Below the pieces are notes generated by a model. The model saw only the letters and a list, made by a program, of their open reading frames with translations. It had not been told where the DNA came from and did not search any database. A stretch of 64,000 bases of DNA from Flavobacteriaceae bacterium (lineage in GTDB: Bacteria; Bacteroidota; Bacteroidia; Flavobacteriales; Flavobacteriaceae). The translations under genes were made by a program, and so were the position numbers. Location: NCBI GenBank assembly GCA_002723295.1, contig PBNP01000024.1:20018-84017 (forward strand). Direction: 5' to 3'. Of this stretch, positions 48,588 through 59,478 are shown in pieces (position 1 is the first letter of the stretch; every line of letters begins with the position of its first letter).

Positions 48588-49969
48588 GATTTGTCTCTTA
48601 ATTTTTTATAATTTTCTCCAGAAGTTTTCAAGATTGTTTTAACTTCAGCTTGAGCAATAACAGGAAAAGTACGAGCATAAAGCAGAAATAAAACAAAGAA
48701 AAAACCTATTGTTCCGATAAAAACTCCACTATCTACAAAAGTAGGTGAAAACATGGTCCATGAAGATGGAAGATAATCTCTATGAAGAGAAGTTACAATT
48801 ATAACAAACCTTTCAAACCACATGCCAGTATTAACAACAATTGAGATAATAAATGAAAATATTATACTAGTTCTTAATTTTTTTATCCACATAAACTGAG
48901 GTGAAAAAACATTACAAGTCATCATAGACCAATATGCCCACCAATATGGACCAGTTGCTCGATTTAAAAAAGCATATTGCTCATATTCTACTCCAGAATA
49001 CCACGCTATAAATAATTCTGTAATATATGCAACTCCAACTATAGATCCTGTTATCATAATTACAATATTCATAAGTTCAATATGTTGAACTGTAATGTAG
49101 TTCTCCAAATGACAAACCTTACGTGTAATAATCAAAAGGGTTTGAACCATTGCAAAACCAGAAAAAATTGCTCCAGCAACGAAATATGGAGGAAATATGG
49201 TGGTATGCCATCCTGGAATCACAGAGGTTGCAAAGTCAAATGAAACAATAGTATGAACTGATAAGACAAGAGGTGTTGCAAGTCCGGCAAGAACTAAAGA
49301 AACTTCTTCAAATCTCTGCCAATCTTTTGCTCGACCTGTCCAACCAAAACTTAAAAGTGAATAAATTTTCTTCTGAAAAGGTTTAACTGCTCTATCTCTA
49401 ATCATTGCAAAATCTGGTAATAATCCAGTCCACCAAAAAACAAGAGAAACGGATAGATAAGTTGAAATTGCAAAAACATCCCATAATAAGGGAGAATTGA
49501 AATTTACCCACATTGATCCATATTGATTTGGAAAAGGTAGTACCCAATATCCAAGCCATGGTCTGCCCATATGAATTATAGGGAAAAGACCTGCTTGAAT
49601 AACTGAAAAAATTGTCATGGCTTCTGCAGATCTATTAATTGCCATTCTCCATCTTTGTCTAAACAAAAGTAAAACAGCTGAAATTAGAGTTCCTGCATGG
49701 CCTATTCCAACCCACCAAACAAAATTCGTTATATCCCATGCCCATCCAACAGTTTTATTTAAACCCCAAACACCTATTCCTGTAGAAATAGTATAAATTA
49801 TACATCCTACTCCCCATAAAAAAGCAAATAAAGCTATACTAAAAACAATCCACCATTGTTTATTTGCCTTTCCTTCGACTGGTGCAGCAATATCAACAGA
49901 AACATCATGATATGATTTATTGCCTGTTACAAGCGGTTTTCTTATAGGGGCTTCATAATGAGATGACAT
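48584..49969 (-). CDS. actC: Alternative Complex III NrfD-like subunit ActC
   Basis: 461-aa NrfD-type multi-TM protein; 'WWVGIGHAGTLISAVLLLFRQRWR'. Confidence 0.93.
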   Translation of the reverse strand: MSSHYEAPIRKPLVTGNKSYHDVSVDIAAPVEGKANKQWWIVFSIALFAFLWGVGCIIYTISTGIGVWGLNKTVGWAWDITNFVWWVGIGHAGTLISAVLLLFRQRWRMAINRSAEAMTIFSVIQAGLFPIIHMGRPWLGYWVLPFPNQYGSMWVNFNSPLLWDVFAISTYLSVSLVFWWTGLLPDFAMIRDRAVKPFQKKIYSLLSFGWTGRAKDWQRFEEVSLVLAGLATPLVLSVHTIVSFDFATSVIPGWHTTIFPPYFVAGAIFSGFAMVQTLLIITRKVCHLENYITVQHIELMNIVIMITGSIVGVAYITELFIAWYSGVEYEQYAFLNRATGPYWWAYWSMMTCNVFSPQFMWIKKLRTSIIFSFIISIVVNTGMWFERFVIIVTSLHRDYLPSSWTMFSPTFVDSGVFIGTIGFFFVLFLLYARTFPVIAQAEVKTILKTSGENYKKLRDKS

Positions 49970-49983
49970 AAATAATACTTTTA

Positions 49984-52900
49984 TTAATCCTTATTTCTAA
50001 TTTTTAATTGATACATTACATTGGGTTTTGTACCAACACTTTCTAACAAATGATACATTCTATTGTTTTCTTTTAATTTGGAAACCTTACTGTTTTTATC
50101 ATTAACATCCCCAAATACCATTGCGCCGGTAGCACATGCATCTGAGCAGGCACAACTCCATTCACTTTCACTAACTTCACGACCCTCTAGTTTTGCATCT
50201 AAAATGGTTTTTTGAGTCATCTGTATACAAAATGAACATTTTTCCATAACACCTCTAGATCTTACAACTACATCAGGATTCAATACCATGCGTCCTAAAT
50301 CATCATTCATATGATAATCAAACTCATCATTATTACTATAAAGAAACCAATTAAATCTTCTAACCTTATAAGGGCAATTATTTGCACAATATCTAGTCCC
50401 AACACATCGATTATATGCCATATGATTTTGTCCTTGTCTTCCATGTGAAGTAGCAGCTACTGGACAAACTGTTTCGCAAGGAGCATGATTACAATGTTGA
50501 CACATTACAGGTTGAAAAACAACTTGAGGATTTTCTGATGCTCTTTCCATTTGACTAAGAGTAGTTAACGATTCTCCCAAACCGGAAATATCATTCTTAA
50601 TTTTTCCGTCAGCTTCAAATGATTCTTCAGATGAATAATATCTATCAATTCTAAGCCAATGCATATCTCTAGATTTTCTAATTTCTTCTTTTCCCACAAC
50701 GGGAACATTATTTTCAACATGACATGCTATTACGCAAGCCCCACAACCTGTACATGAATTTAAATCAATCGAAAGATTAAAGTGATGCCCAATTGAACTA
50801 TCAAAAGATTGCCACATGTCAACTTCTGGAGAAGTTACTTCCGTTTCTATATGATTTTTAGAAACTTTAGGTACAGGATTCCAATACTCTTTATCCTTAG
50901 TATTAAAAATTTCAAGTGTGGTTTCTTTTACAATATCTCCTCTCCCCATAAGGGTATTATGTAATTGAATACATGCAAATTCATGAAATTCAATTGACGG
51001 CTTAATAGAAATTTGTTGAACATTTTCTTGATTAAAATATAATTCATATGCATTTACACCTACCTGCATTTCTTCTTTTAACCCTAATCTTTTGCCATAA
51101 CCAAATGCTAACCCAACAGTGCCTTTAGCTTGTCCAGGTTGAATCAAAACAGGAACCTTAAGCTCATTTTTTCCAATAGAAATCAATGCATAATTTCCAT
51201 TTAATGCACCATTTGCAACATTAATATTTTTGAGACCTAGATTAGAAGCATCTGATTTTGATATAGTTAAATAATTATCCCAAGAAACCCTTGTTATTGG
51301 ATCTGGAAATTCTTGAAGCCATGGATTATTAGCTTGTTGTCCATCTCCCATTCCAGCTTTAGAATAAAGGATCAAATTCATCCCTTCATGTTTTGAGCCT
51401 GCTAGTTTAAATGCTTTTTCATTCAGGTCCAATTGTTTTATTTCATTAAAAGATTTTGATGAAGGTAAAATAATGCCTCCATCATGAATAGCTTTTTTAA
51501 ATGATGCCCCAGCTAAAATATTTGAAATCCAATATTTTTTTATATAATCATAGTAATCTAATTCTTCATCTAAAAGATTAATTAAAATATCCTGAAATTG
51601 GAGTGTGTCAAATAGAGGACGAATTGTTGGTTGAGCAATTAAAAAATGTCCAGATTTAAATTCAAAATCACCCCATGATTCCAAATAATGATTTAAAGCA
51701 CCAACATATTGAGATGCTGATGCCGTTTCATTCATTTTAGTTGAAAAAGTTGCAGAAAAATCTAATTTTTTTATTGCCTCGGCTAAACCTGAACCATTAG
51801 CTAGATTATTAACTGGGTTTACTCCTACAGATATTAATCCTCCTATTTTATCTTGCTTAAGGTTATCTATAACCTCCAGCAATTCCTTTGTGTTTCCTTG
51901 ACGTATTAGTTTAGGGTTTTTTGGATCAAAAGCTTCACTTTTGATTAGAGAATTAATTGCAAGAACCAATTCTTGCACAGAAACATCTTGAATTCCAGAA
52001 ACAATTACGGCTTTGCTTTTTGATGACCTAATCATTTTAATTGCTAAAGAAGCTGCTTGATGTATTTTAGGTTCTAATTCAACATCTATTGAGTAATTGG
52101 TCAATTCTGCATATATAAATGCTAATATTTTTTTTACAACAGCTGGAGAAGCAGGTATTCTTTTATCTGCATTTGCTCCAGATAAAGTCATGTTGGCTTC
52201 AAATTGCATATGATATGACATCTTAAACTTCTCTCCATTATCCTTTTTTGGAATTCGTGTGCTTGAATACCCAACATCATAACCACCTCCTTGCCAATCT
52301 CCTAAAATATCTGCATCCAATGAAATAATTGTTTCAGCTTTAGAAAAATCATAATCCGCTAATGCTCTAAACCCATATGCGTTTTCAAAAGCATCTAATG
52401 ATGAGGATTCTGAAATAGTATCATAAATAACATGTTTAATGTTTGAATATTTATCTTTGAGTTTGTCTATAAGTTCTTGAGTTGTTGGACTTGCAAAGGT
52501 TTGAGTTAATATTACTAAGGATTTATTTTCATCTAAAAGTTTGTTTATTTTGTCTTTAATTCCTTCCATAAATTCGGTCCAACTAATTTTGGATTGATTT
52601 AATTTAGGCCCTTGCAATCGCATACTATCATAAAGTGAAAGAACTGATGCCTGAACCCTACCATTTGGAGAACCTAAAACCCGAGCATCAGGATTATTTT
52701 TAATTTTAATTGGTCGTCCCTCTCTGGTTTTAACCAATACAGAAGCAAAATCATATCCATCAGCAATTGCTGTAGCATAATAATTAGCAATTCCAGGACG
52801 AATTTGTTCAGGTTGAACGACATATGGAACAGATTTAATTACAGGGCCTTCACAACCAGCAAGAGCTGCAGCTGCAGTTGAAAATCCAGCATATTTTAAA

Positions 52901-53061
52901 AAGTCTCTTCTGGATGTCGAATCATTTTTAATATTTAAATCATTATTATTGAAATCTAAAGGAAGTTTCTCTGAGAATTCATTTTGCTCAAGTTTTTGAA
53001 TCATTGGATTACTTGGGTCTAATTGATCGTTATTTTTCCAATAAATTTTATTTGATGACAT
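49984..53061 (-). CDS. actB: Alternative Complex III Fe-S/molybdopterin-like subunit ActB
   Basis: TAT-like 'STSRRDFLKYAGFSTAAAALAGCEG', ferredoxin motifs 'CTGCGACVIACHVENN', 'CQHCNHAPCETVCPV', 'CVGTRYCANNCPYKVRRFNW'. Confidence 0.95.
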   Translation of the reverse strand: MSSNKIYWKNNDQLDPSNPMIQKLEQNEFSEKLPLDFNNNDLNIKNDSTSRRDFLKYAGFSTAAAALAGCEGPVIKSVPYVVQPEQIRPGIANYYATAIADGYDFASVLVKTREGRPIKIKNNPDARVLGSPNGRVQASVLSLYDSMRLQGPKLNQSKISWTEFMEGIKDKINKLLDENKSLVILTQTFASPTTQELIDKLKDKYSNIKHVIYDTISESSSLDAFENAYGFRALADYDFSKAETIISLDADILGDWQGGGYDVGYSSTRIPKKDNGEKFKMSYHMQFEANMTLSGANADKRIPASPAVVKKILAFIYAELTNYSIDVELEPKIHQAASLAIKMIRSSKSKAVIVSGIQDVSVQELVLAINSLIKSEAFDPKNPKLIRQGNTKELLEVIDNLKQDKIGGLISVGVNPVNNLANGSGLAEAIKKLDFSATFSTKMNETASASQYVGALNHYLESWGDFEFKSGHFLIAQPTIRPLFDTLQFQDILINLLDEELDYYDYIKKYWISNILAGASFKKAIHDGGIILPSSKSFNEIKQLDLNEKAFKLAGSKHEGMNLILYSKAGMGDGQQANNPWLQEFPDPITRVSWDNYLTISKSDASNLGLKNINVANGALNGNYALISIGKNELKVPVLIQPGQAKGTVGLAFGYGKRLGLKEEMQVGVNAYELYFNQENVQQISIKPSIEFHEFACIQLHNTLMGRGDIVKETTLEIFNTKDKEYWNPVPKVSKNHIETEVTSPEVDMWQSFDSSIGHHFNLSIDLNSCTGCGACVIACHVENNVPVVGKEEIRKSRDMHWLRIDRYYSSEESFEADGKIKNDISGLGESLTTLSQMERASENPQVVFQPVMCQHCNHAPCETVCPVAATSHGRQGQNHMAYNRCVGTRYCANNCPYKVRRFNWFLYSNNDEFDYHMNDDLGRMVLNPDVVVRSRGVMEKCSFCIQMTQKTILDAKLEGREVSESEWSCACSDACATGAMVFGDVNDKNSKVSKLKENNRMYHLLESVGTKPNVMYQLKIRNKD

Positions 53062-53087
53062 AAACTATAGATTACTTTTTTATTTTA

Positions 53088-54392
53088 TTAATAATGACAT
53101 TTTCCACATTCTAAACCTCCCATTTGAGCTACAGTAAGTTTTTCAACCCCATATTTTTTTGATAATTCTTTATGAATTTTTGCATAATACTCATTGTTTT
53201 CAACTTTGATATTAGACTCCTTATGACAATTGATACACCATCCCATAGTTAAAGGCGAATATTGATACATAACTTCCATTTCTTCTACAGGCCCATGACA
53301 TTTTTGACATTGAATTTTACCAACTTCAACATGTTGGGCATGATTAAAATAAACAAAATCTGGCAAGTTATGAATTCTAACCCATTTAACCGGCTGAGTT
53401 TCACCTGTATAAACCTGATTTTCTTCATCCCATCCAACTGCATTATATAATTTTTTTATTTCATTTGTGTAAAATTCTTTAGTGTATCCACTTGCAATAT
53501 CTTCTTCTCCATTATATTCAGAAATATTTTGATGACAGTTCATGCAAATATTCAATGAAGGAATTCCTGAATGTTTAGAAACTCGAGCAGAAGAGTGACA
53601 ATATTTACAATCAATTTGATTTGCTCCTGAATGAATTTTATGAGAGAAATGAATTGGCTGAATTGGCATATATCCTTGGTCAATTCCTAGCTGCATTAAA
53701 TATCCATAAACATAATACGCACTGCTAAGCAAAAGAAATATAGCGCTCAAAAAAACCAAAAATTGATTGTTTACAAAAGCCTTCCAAATTGGTGTTTTTG
53801 TTACTTTTTTTTCTGGAATTAACTCGACTCCACTTGCTACCGCGATTCTAACTAAAGTTCTTCTTACTAATATTAACATTATTATTAGAAGAAGAAATAC
53901 GAAAGCAAGGGCCGTTAAGATAATGTTATTACTTATACTTGATGAATTATTCCCTGCTGGTGTGGTTTGTTGTGCCGTCGAAACAACTGCTGGTGGATTG
54001 TACTCAGTGTAAGCAATAATATTATCAATATCTTGATCACTAAGCTGAGGGAATATATTCATTGGGCTTTTATTATACTCTTCCCAAATTGCAATTGCTT
54101 GCTCATCTCCAGATTTAATCATAGCTGGACTATTTTTTATCCAACTATATAGCCACTCTTTATCATATTTTGCAGAAACACCCTTAAGTGCAGGACCGAC
54201 TGATTTTTTATTTATTTTATGACATGCAGCACAATTTGCATTAAAAAGTTTTTTCCCTAGCATTGGGTCTGCTTCTTGTGCTAATATTGATTGAGAAATT
54301 AATATTGAGATTGAAGCAAAGAATATTAATGAAATAACAAAGACGTTTGATTTAATCTTTTTAGTTACAAATATATGATATGCTCTTTGCAA
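53088..54392 (-). CDS. actA: Alternative Complex III multiheme cytochrome c subunit ActA with N-terminal cytochrome c domain
   Basis: Six CxxCH motifs: CAACH, CKYCH, CMNCH, CQKCH, CINCH, CGKCH; internal TM segment after the first. Confidence 0.93.
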   Translation of the reverse strand: MQRAYHIFVTKKIKSNVFVISLIFFASISILISQSILAQEADPMLGKKLFNANCAACHKINKKSVGPALKGVSAKYDKEWLYSWIKNSPAMIKSGDEQAIAIWEEYNKSPMNIFPQLSDQDIDNIIAYTEYNPPAVVSTAQQTTPAGNNSSSISNNIILTALAFVFLLLIIMLILVRRTLVRIAVASGVELIPEKKVTKTPIWKAFVNNQFLVFLSAIFLLLSSAYYVYGYLMQLGIDQGYMPIQPIHFSHKIHSGANQIDCKYCHSSARVSKHSGIPSLNICMNCHQNISEYNGEEDIASGYTKEFYTNEIKKLYNAVGWDEENQVYTGETQPVKWVRIHNLPDFVYFNHAQHVEVGKIQCQKCHGPVEEMEVMYQYSPLTMGWCINCHKESNIKVENNEYYAKIHKELSKKYGVEKLTVAQMGGLECGKCHY

Positions 54393-54413
54393 AATATTGT
54401 TCTAAATCTTGTG

Positions 54414-54421
54414 CAAAAATA
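54414..54421 (-). promoter_or_regulatory. Bacteroidota -7 promoter box TATTTTTG upstream of the act operon
   Basis: TAnnTTTG on minus strand, 21 nt between box and ATG. Confidence 0.35.
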
Positions 54422-54558
54422 AGACAGTTGAACCTTATGCTAAAAGGTTTTTTGTTGTAAAAATATAATTTATATTCATTCTAAATTAGCTATGTCTTTT
54501 TTATTTTTTTCTTGTAACAAAATTCATTTTTTTGTTCATTTGTTATTTATAAAATTAT

Positions 54559-54936
54559 ATGAGAGCTATAACAATACTTTTTGTGCTATTAATGTTTTTT
54601 GAATCCTCTTGGTCTCAGGAGGGAGTTTTAAGTATTGAGCAAGATAGCTTAATGTCAAAACTTTTATCTCTTAAAATCAATGCAAACAATCAAGTTTATG
54701 AGGATCAATACTACAATATTCAACTTTTTTATGGCTCGTATGACAAAGCTTTAAATGTAAAAAAACACATAACTAATAAATTTCCTAAAGAAAAGATTAA
54801 TCTTTCTTTTGAAACTCCAAATTATAAAGTTCAAATGGGGCCTTATAGAGATAAGATAAAGTCTATAAGCCTTTTAAAAAAAATTAAAAAGATATATCCT
54901 GCGGCTTTCCTTATAGAACCTAAGGCAATTTTATAA
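54559..54936 (+). CDS. SPOR domain-containing protein
   Basis: Signal peptide; '[49 protein letters not shown]'. Confidence 0.85.
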   Translation: MRAITILFVLLMFFESSWSQEGVLSIEQDSLMSKLLSLKINANNQVYEDQYYNIQLFYGSYDKALNVKKHITNKFPKEKINLSFETPNYKVQMGPYRDKIKSISLLKKIKKIYPAAFLIEPKAIL

Positions 54937-57666
54937 TTTCTTTTTTACAGCAACTTCATTATAAAATTCTAAGACATCTTCAGTTTTAATATCGTTATAA
55001 TTTTTTATCTGAATTCCACAATCAAAACCTTTAGAAACCTCCTTAACATCTTCTTTAAATCTTTTGAGTGACAATAATTCTCCAACATATAAAACTACCC
55101 CTTCTCTAATTACTCTTACACCAGAATTTCTTAAAATTTTTCCTGAAGTAACCATACATCCAGCAATAGTTCCAACTTTTGAAATCTTAAATGTTTCTCT
55201 TACATCAGCATTTCCTGTTATTTCCTCTCTCATTTCAGGAGACAACATACCCTCCATTGCATCCTTAACGTCATTGATTGCATCATAAATAATTGAATAT
55301 GATCTGATGTCAATTTCTTCCTTATCAGCAATAGTTCTAGCATTTCCAAGTGGACGGACATTAAAACCTATTACTATAGCATCAGAAGCAGATGCAAGCA
55401 AAACATCCGATTCAGTTATAGCGCCAACTCCCTTATGAACTATATTGACTTGTATTTCCTCAGTTGACAATTTTTGTAATGAATCTGTAAGTGCCTCAAC
55501 AGATCCATCTACGTCTCCTTTAAGTATAATATTTAATTCTTTGAACTCACCTAAGGCAATTCTACGTCCAATTTCATCTAACGTAATATGTCTTTGAGTT
55601 CTAACGTTTTGTTCCCTTAGTAGTTGAGTTCTTTTTGCTGCAATTTGTTTTGCTTCTCGCTCATCCTTTATAACATTAAAATTATCACCTGCTTGTGGAG
55701 CTCCATCTAGTCCTAAAATTGAAACAGGAGTAGAAGGGGCAGCATACTCAAGTGGATTCCCTCTTTCATTAAACATTGCTTTAACCTTACCACTTTGCTT
55801 TCCTGCAAGCAAATAATCTCCAACTTTTAAAGTACCATTTTGCACAAGAAGCGTTGAAACATAACCTCTCCCTTTGTCCAAAAATGCTTCAACTACTGTA
55901 CCCTTAGCTCTACGATTATCATCTGCTTTAAGTTCGAGTAGTTCTGCCTCTAAAAGAATTTTTTCAAGTAATTCTGAAATACCAGTTCCTTTTATTGCTG
56001 AAACATCTTGCGATTGAACTTTTCCACCCCATTCCTCAACCATTAAATTCATATTTGCTAAAGATTCCTTTATTTTATCAGGGTTCGAGGTTTCTTTATC
56101 CACTTTATTAATAGCAAAAACAATAGGAACAGATGCGGCCTGAGCATGGCTTATTGCCTCTTTTGTTTGAGGCATAATATCATCATCTGCTGCAATTACA
56201 ATAACAGCTATATCAGTTACTTGGGCACCACGAGCACGCATTGCAGTGAATGCCTCATGACCAGGCGTGTCTAGAAAGGTTATTTTTTGCCCGTCTTTCA
56301 ATTCAACTGAATAAGCTCCTATATGTTGAGTAATTCCACCTGATTCACCAGCTATAACATTTTCTTCACGAATATAGTCAAGCAAAGAAGTTTTTCCATG
56401 ATCAACATGGCCCATAACTGTAACAATTGGAGCTCTTGGGTTTAAATTTTCATAATTTTCTCCATCATCCTGATCAATATTTTCTTCTAAATCAGTTTTA
56501 ACAAACTCAACCTGGTAACCAAATTCATCAGCAACAATACTTAACGTTTCTGCATCTAATCTTTGGTTCATTGTAACCATTATACCTAAAGTCATACAAG
56601 CAGAAATTATTTCAGTTGAACTCACCTCCATTAAGGTTGCAACTTCACCAACCGTAATAAATTCAGTGACCTTAATTATTTTACTCTGAGCTTCTTGCTC
56701 AGCTTGTTCGTCTTCAGATTTTTGACGATGCTGAGATCTTTTATCCCTACGATATTTTGCAGCTTTAGATTTGGAAGACTTGCCTTGAAGTTTTTCTAAA
56801 GTTTCTCTAATTTGCTTTTGCACCTCTTCATCTGAAGGCTCAATTTTACTAGGCTCAGATTGCTTTAAGTTTTTCTTCCCCTTTTTATTTGTAGGTAGAT
56901 TTTGATTTTTTGAAAATTGGCTAGGACTTTCTTTATTTATTCTTTTTCTCTTTTTCTTTCTAGCATCTTCAATATTCTTTTCTTTTTCATTTACTTGATC
57001 CAAATTAATAGTTTCACCTGTCTTTTTTGGACCACTTAACTTTTTATAGTTAGTCTCTATTTTTAAATCTTCTTTTAAATTCTGATCTTTAGAGTTGTTT
57101 TTATCACTTAATACTTTTTTTTGATTTTTATCACTTTCATTTTTAGAAAAGTCTTTGTTTTTATCAACTATATTAATAGAGGCTTCTTCTTTTTCAAGAT
57201 TGGTCTTTTTATCAGGTGTTAAACTTTTATCTTTGGAATCTTCTTTACTTAAAACATTTTTATCTAAACCTGAAGTTTTACTTTTTAATTCTAATTCTTG
57301 AGATTCTTTTTCAAGTGATATCTTTCCAACTTGCTTGGGTTTTTGAATTGAGATATTACTAGCTTTTATGATTTCTTGATTAGTTTGATGATTGCTTATT
57401 TTCTCTTTCTCTTTCTTTTCTTGAATTAAGCGAATTTGCTCTTTCTCTTTCTTTTTTTCCTCACTAATTTCAGCAGAAGCATCTTTTTTTGATTTATCAG
57501 TTTCAAATTCATCTAATAGAATTTTATATGTTTCATTAGATATTTTTGTTGTTGGCCTAGCCTCAATTTCAAATCCTTGAGAAGACAAATACTCCACAGC
57601 TCTATCTAAAGAGATATTAAGTTCTCTTAGGGCTTTATTTAACCTTATGCTTTGTTGATCTGCCAT
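54931..57666 (-). CDS. infB: Translation initiation factor IF-2
   Basis: '[23 protein letters not shown]', '[19 protein letters not shown]', 'FAINKVDK'. Confidence 0.97.
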   Translation of the reverse strand: MADQQSIRLNKALRELNISLDRAVEYLSSQGFEIEARPTTKISNETYKILLDEFETDKSKKDASAEISEEKKKEKEQIRLIQEKKEKEKISNHQTNQEIIKASNISIQKPKQVGKISLEKESQELELKSKTSGLDKNVLSKEDSKDKSLTPDKKTNLEKEEASINIVDKNKDFSKNESDKNQKKVLSDKNNSKDQNLKEDLKIETNYKKLSGPKKTGETINLDQVNEKEKNIEDARKKKRKRINKESPSQFSKNQNLPTNKKGKKNLKQSEPSKIEPSDEEVQKQIRETLEKLQGKSSKSKAAKYRRDKRSQHRQKSEDEQAEQEAQSKIIKVTEFITVGEVATLMEVSSTEIISACMTLGIMVTMNQRLDAETLSIVADEFGYQVEFVKTDLEENIDQDDGENYENLNPRAPIVTVMGHVDHGKTSLLDYIREENVIAGESGGITQHIGAYSVELKDGQKITFLDTPGHEAFTAMRARGAQVTDIAVIVIAADDDIMPQTKEAISHAQAASVPIVFAINKVDKETSNPDKIKESLANMNLMVEEWGGKVQSQDVSAIKGTGISELLEKILLEAELLELKADDNRRAKGTVVEAFLDKGRGYVSTLLVQNGTLKVGDYLLAGKQSGKVKAMFNERGNPLEYAAPSTPVSILGLDGAPQAGDNFNVIKDEREAKQIAAKRTQLLREQNVRTQRHITLDEIGRRIALGEFKELNIILKGDVDGSVEALTDSLQKLSTEEIQVNIVHKGVGAITESDVLLASASDAIVIGFNVRPLGNARTIADKEEIDIRSYSIIYDAINDVKDAMEGMLSPEMREEITGNADVRETFKISKVGTIAGCMVTSGKILRNSGVRVIREGVVLYVGELLSLKRFKEDVKEVSKGFDCGIQIKNYNDIKTEDVLEFYNEVAVKKKL

Positions 57667-57711
57667 AGATTTTTCTAATTGTTGTTTTGTAAAAACACTT
57701 TTTTAAGATGG

Positions 57712-58950
57712 TTATTCTTCGAATTCCTCTTTTAAAATTTTAATCACATCATCTATTGTCTCTTCTTCAAGGTCAGTTCGTTTTAATAAATCTTCTGGAG
57801 TTAATTCTAATATGCTTTTTGCAGTATCTAAGCCAACTTTTTTAAATTCTTCAATTACCCACTCCTCTATTTCATCTCCAAACTCTTTTAGCTCAACATC
57901 TTCTTCCATTCCTTCTCTATATACATCAATCTCATATCCTGTTAATTTTCCTGCTAATCTTATATTAAAACCTCCTTTACCAATTGCCTTAGAGACTTCA
58001 TCAGAATTCAAAAACACCTGAACTCTTTTAAGCTCTTCATCAATTTTTAATGAATTAACCTTAGCTGGACTTAATGATCTTGTTATATACAACTGTAAAT
58101 TATTTGTATAATTTATTACATCTATATTTTCATTTCCTAGTTCTCTAACAATTCCATGTATTCTAGAGCCCTTCATTCCAACACATGCGCCAACAGGATC
58201 AATCCTATCATCATATGAGTCCACAGCTACTTTTGCTTTTTCTCCAGGAATTCTCACAGCCTTCTTTATAGTAATTAGTCCATCAAAAACTTCTGGAATT
58301 TCTTGTTCAAATAATTTTTCTAAAAAAACCGGAGAAGTTCTTGATAAAATTATTCTAGGCTTGTTCCCTCTCAGTTCAACTGAATCAATAACCCCTCTAA
58401 CACTATCACCTTTTCTAAAAAAATCATTTGGAATTTGACGATCTTTAGGTAATATAATTTCATTTCCATCATCATCCAATAAAATCACTTCCCTTATTCT
58501 TATATGATGAACTTCTGCAGAATATAATTCTCCAACCCTATCTTTAAATTGATTAAAGATATTAGTGCTATCGTGTTCAAAAATTTTTGAAACAAGGTTT
58601 TGACGTAATGTTTGTATTGTCCTTCGTCCCAAGTCAACTAATTTAACTTCTTCTGAAACATCCTCGCCTACTTCAAAGTCAGCTTCAATCTTTCTTGCTT
58701 CATCAAGTTCAATTTCTTGATTTGGATCTTCAACTTCACCATTATTAACTACAATTCTATTTCTCCATATTTCTAAATCTCCCTTATCAGGATTAATAAT
58801 TATATCAAAATTATCATCCGACCCATATTTTCTTTTCAAAGTATTTCTAAAAACCTCTTCCAGGATTACCATCAAGGTAACTCTGTCAATTAACTTTTCA
58901 TCCTTAAAATCAGAAAAGGATTCAATTAATGCCAAATTTTCCATAATCAA
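57712..58950 (-). CDS. nusA: Transcription termination/antitermination protein NusA
   Basis: 'DPVGACVGMKGSRIHGIVRELGNENIDVI', KH domain 'KAIGKGGFNIRLAGKLTGYEIDV'. Confidence 0.96.
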   Translation of the reverse strand: MIMENLALIESFSDFKDEKLIDRVTLMVILEEVFRNTLKRKYGSDDNFDIIINPDKGDLEIWRNRIVVNNGEVEDPNQEIELDEARKIEADFEVGEDVSEEVKLVDLGRRTIQTLRQNLVSKIFEHDSTNIFNQFKDRVGELYSAEVHHIRIREVILLDDDGNEIILPKDRQIPNDFFRKGDSVRGVIDSVELRGNKPRIILSRTSPVFLEKLFEQEIPEVFDGLITIKKAVRIPGEKAKVAVDSYDDRIDPVGACVGMKGSRIHGIVRELGNENIDVINYTNNLQLYITRSLSPAKVNSLKIDEELKRVQVFLNSDEVSKAIGKGGFNIRLAGKLTGYEIDVYREGMEEDVELKEFGDEIEEWVIEEFKKVGLDTAKSILELTPEDLLKRTDLEEETIDDVIKILKEEFEE

Positions 58951-59055
58951 ATATTTAAATTTTCATTACAAGTTTTTCCCCAGTTATATAAATAACTTTA
59001 AAATCTCTTTTTGTAACAATTGCTTTTTGCTTAGAATTTTTTTTAAAATCAATTT

Positions 59056-59085
59056 AAAAAAAAAGGGGACCATTAGGTCGCCTTT
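59056..59085 (-). terminator. Putative Rho-independent terminator between the tRNA-Gln/small ORF unit and nusA
   Basis: Minus strand AAAGGCGACC-TAAT-GGTCCCCTTT then T-run; one stem mismatch. Confidence 0.7.
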
Positions 59086-59179
59086 CGTAAATTCCGTTTT
59101 GCTCTGCGAATATAGCCTTTTTTATTAAATTGACAAAAGACAGTACTCCATCTCTAATCTATATAAGTAGGATTTAGGC

Positions 59180-59263
59180 TTAAATACGTTCTTTTATTTC
59201 AATTATAATTGCTATTATTAAACAAACTGCAACAGTTGCTATAACAATTCCACCGACTCCCAT
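59180..59263 (-). CDS. Putative 27-aa single-TM peptide MGVGGIVIATVAVCLIIAIIIEIKERI
   Basis: ATG-TAA ORF below the ORF-track size cut-off; hydrophobic helix with charged C-terminus, between tRNA-Gln and a terminator. Confidence 0.4.
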   Translation of the reverse strand: MGVGGIVIATVAVCLIIAIIIEIKERI

Positions 59264-59284
59264 AATCTTTTAAATTAATTATTG

Positions 59285-59357
59285 TTGGCCCACTAGGGCT
59301 CGAACCTAGACTCTTCTGAACCAAAATCAGACGTGTTACCAGTTACACCATGGGCCA
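59285..59357 (-). tRNA. tRNA-Gln (anticodon TTG), CCA not encoded
   Basis: 7-bp acceptor TGGCCCA/TGGGCCA, anticodon arm TCTGA-TTTTGGT-TCAGA, T-loop GGTTCGAGCC. Confidence 0.95.
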
Positions 59358-59367
59358 CTAAGGCGAG

Positions 59368-59375
59368 CAAATTTA
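59368..59375 (-). promoter_or_regulatory. Bacteroidota -7 promoter box TAAATTTG for tRNA-Gln
   Basis: TAnnTTTG on minus strand, 10 nt upstream of the mature tRNA 5' end. Confidence 0.55.
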
Positions 59376-59478
59376 ATTTAAAATTCTTGTTTTTGAAATT
59401 GATTTAAATTTTTTATTTAAATAAAATGGTTAAACTATATTTTATTAATATGTATTTTCGCTGAAGAAGAAGTAATAA

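Noticed and set aside
56700-57470. Lys/Glu/Ser-rich low-complexity region in infB as an unusual feature
   Set aside because: Variable, charged N-terminal extensions of IF-2 are common; nothing specific to support novelty.
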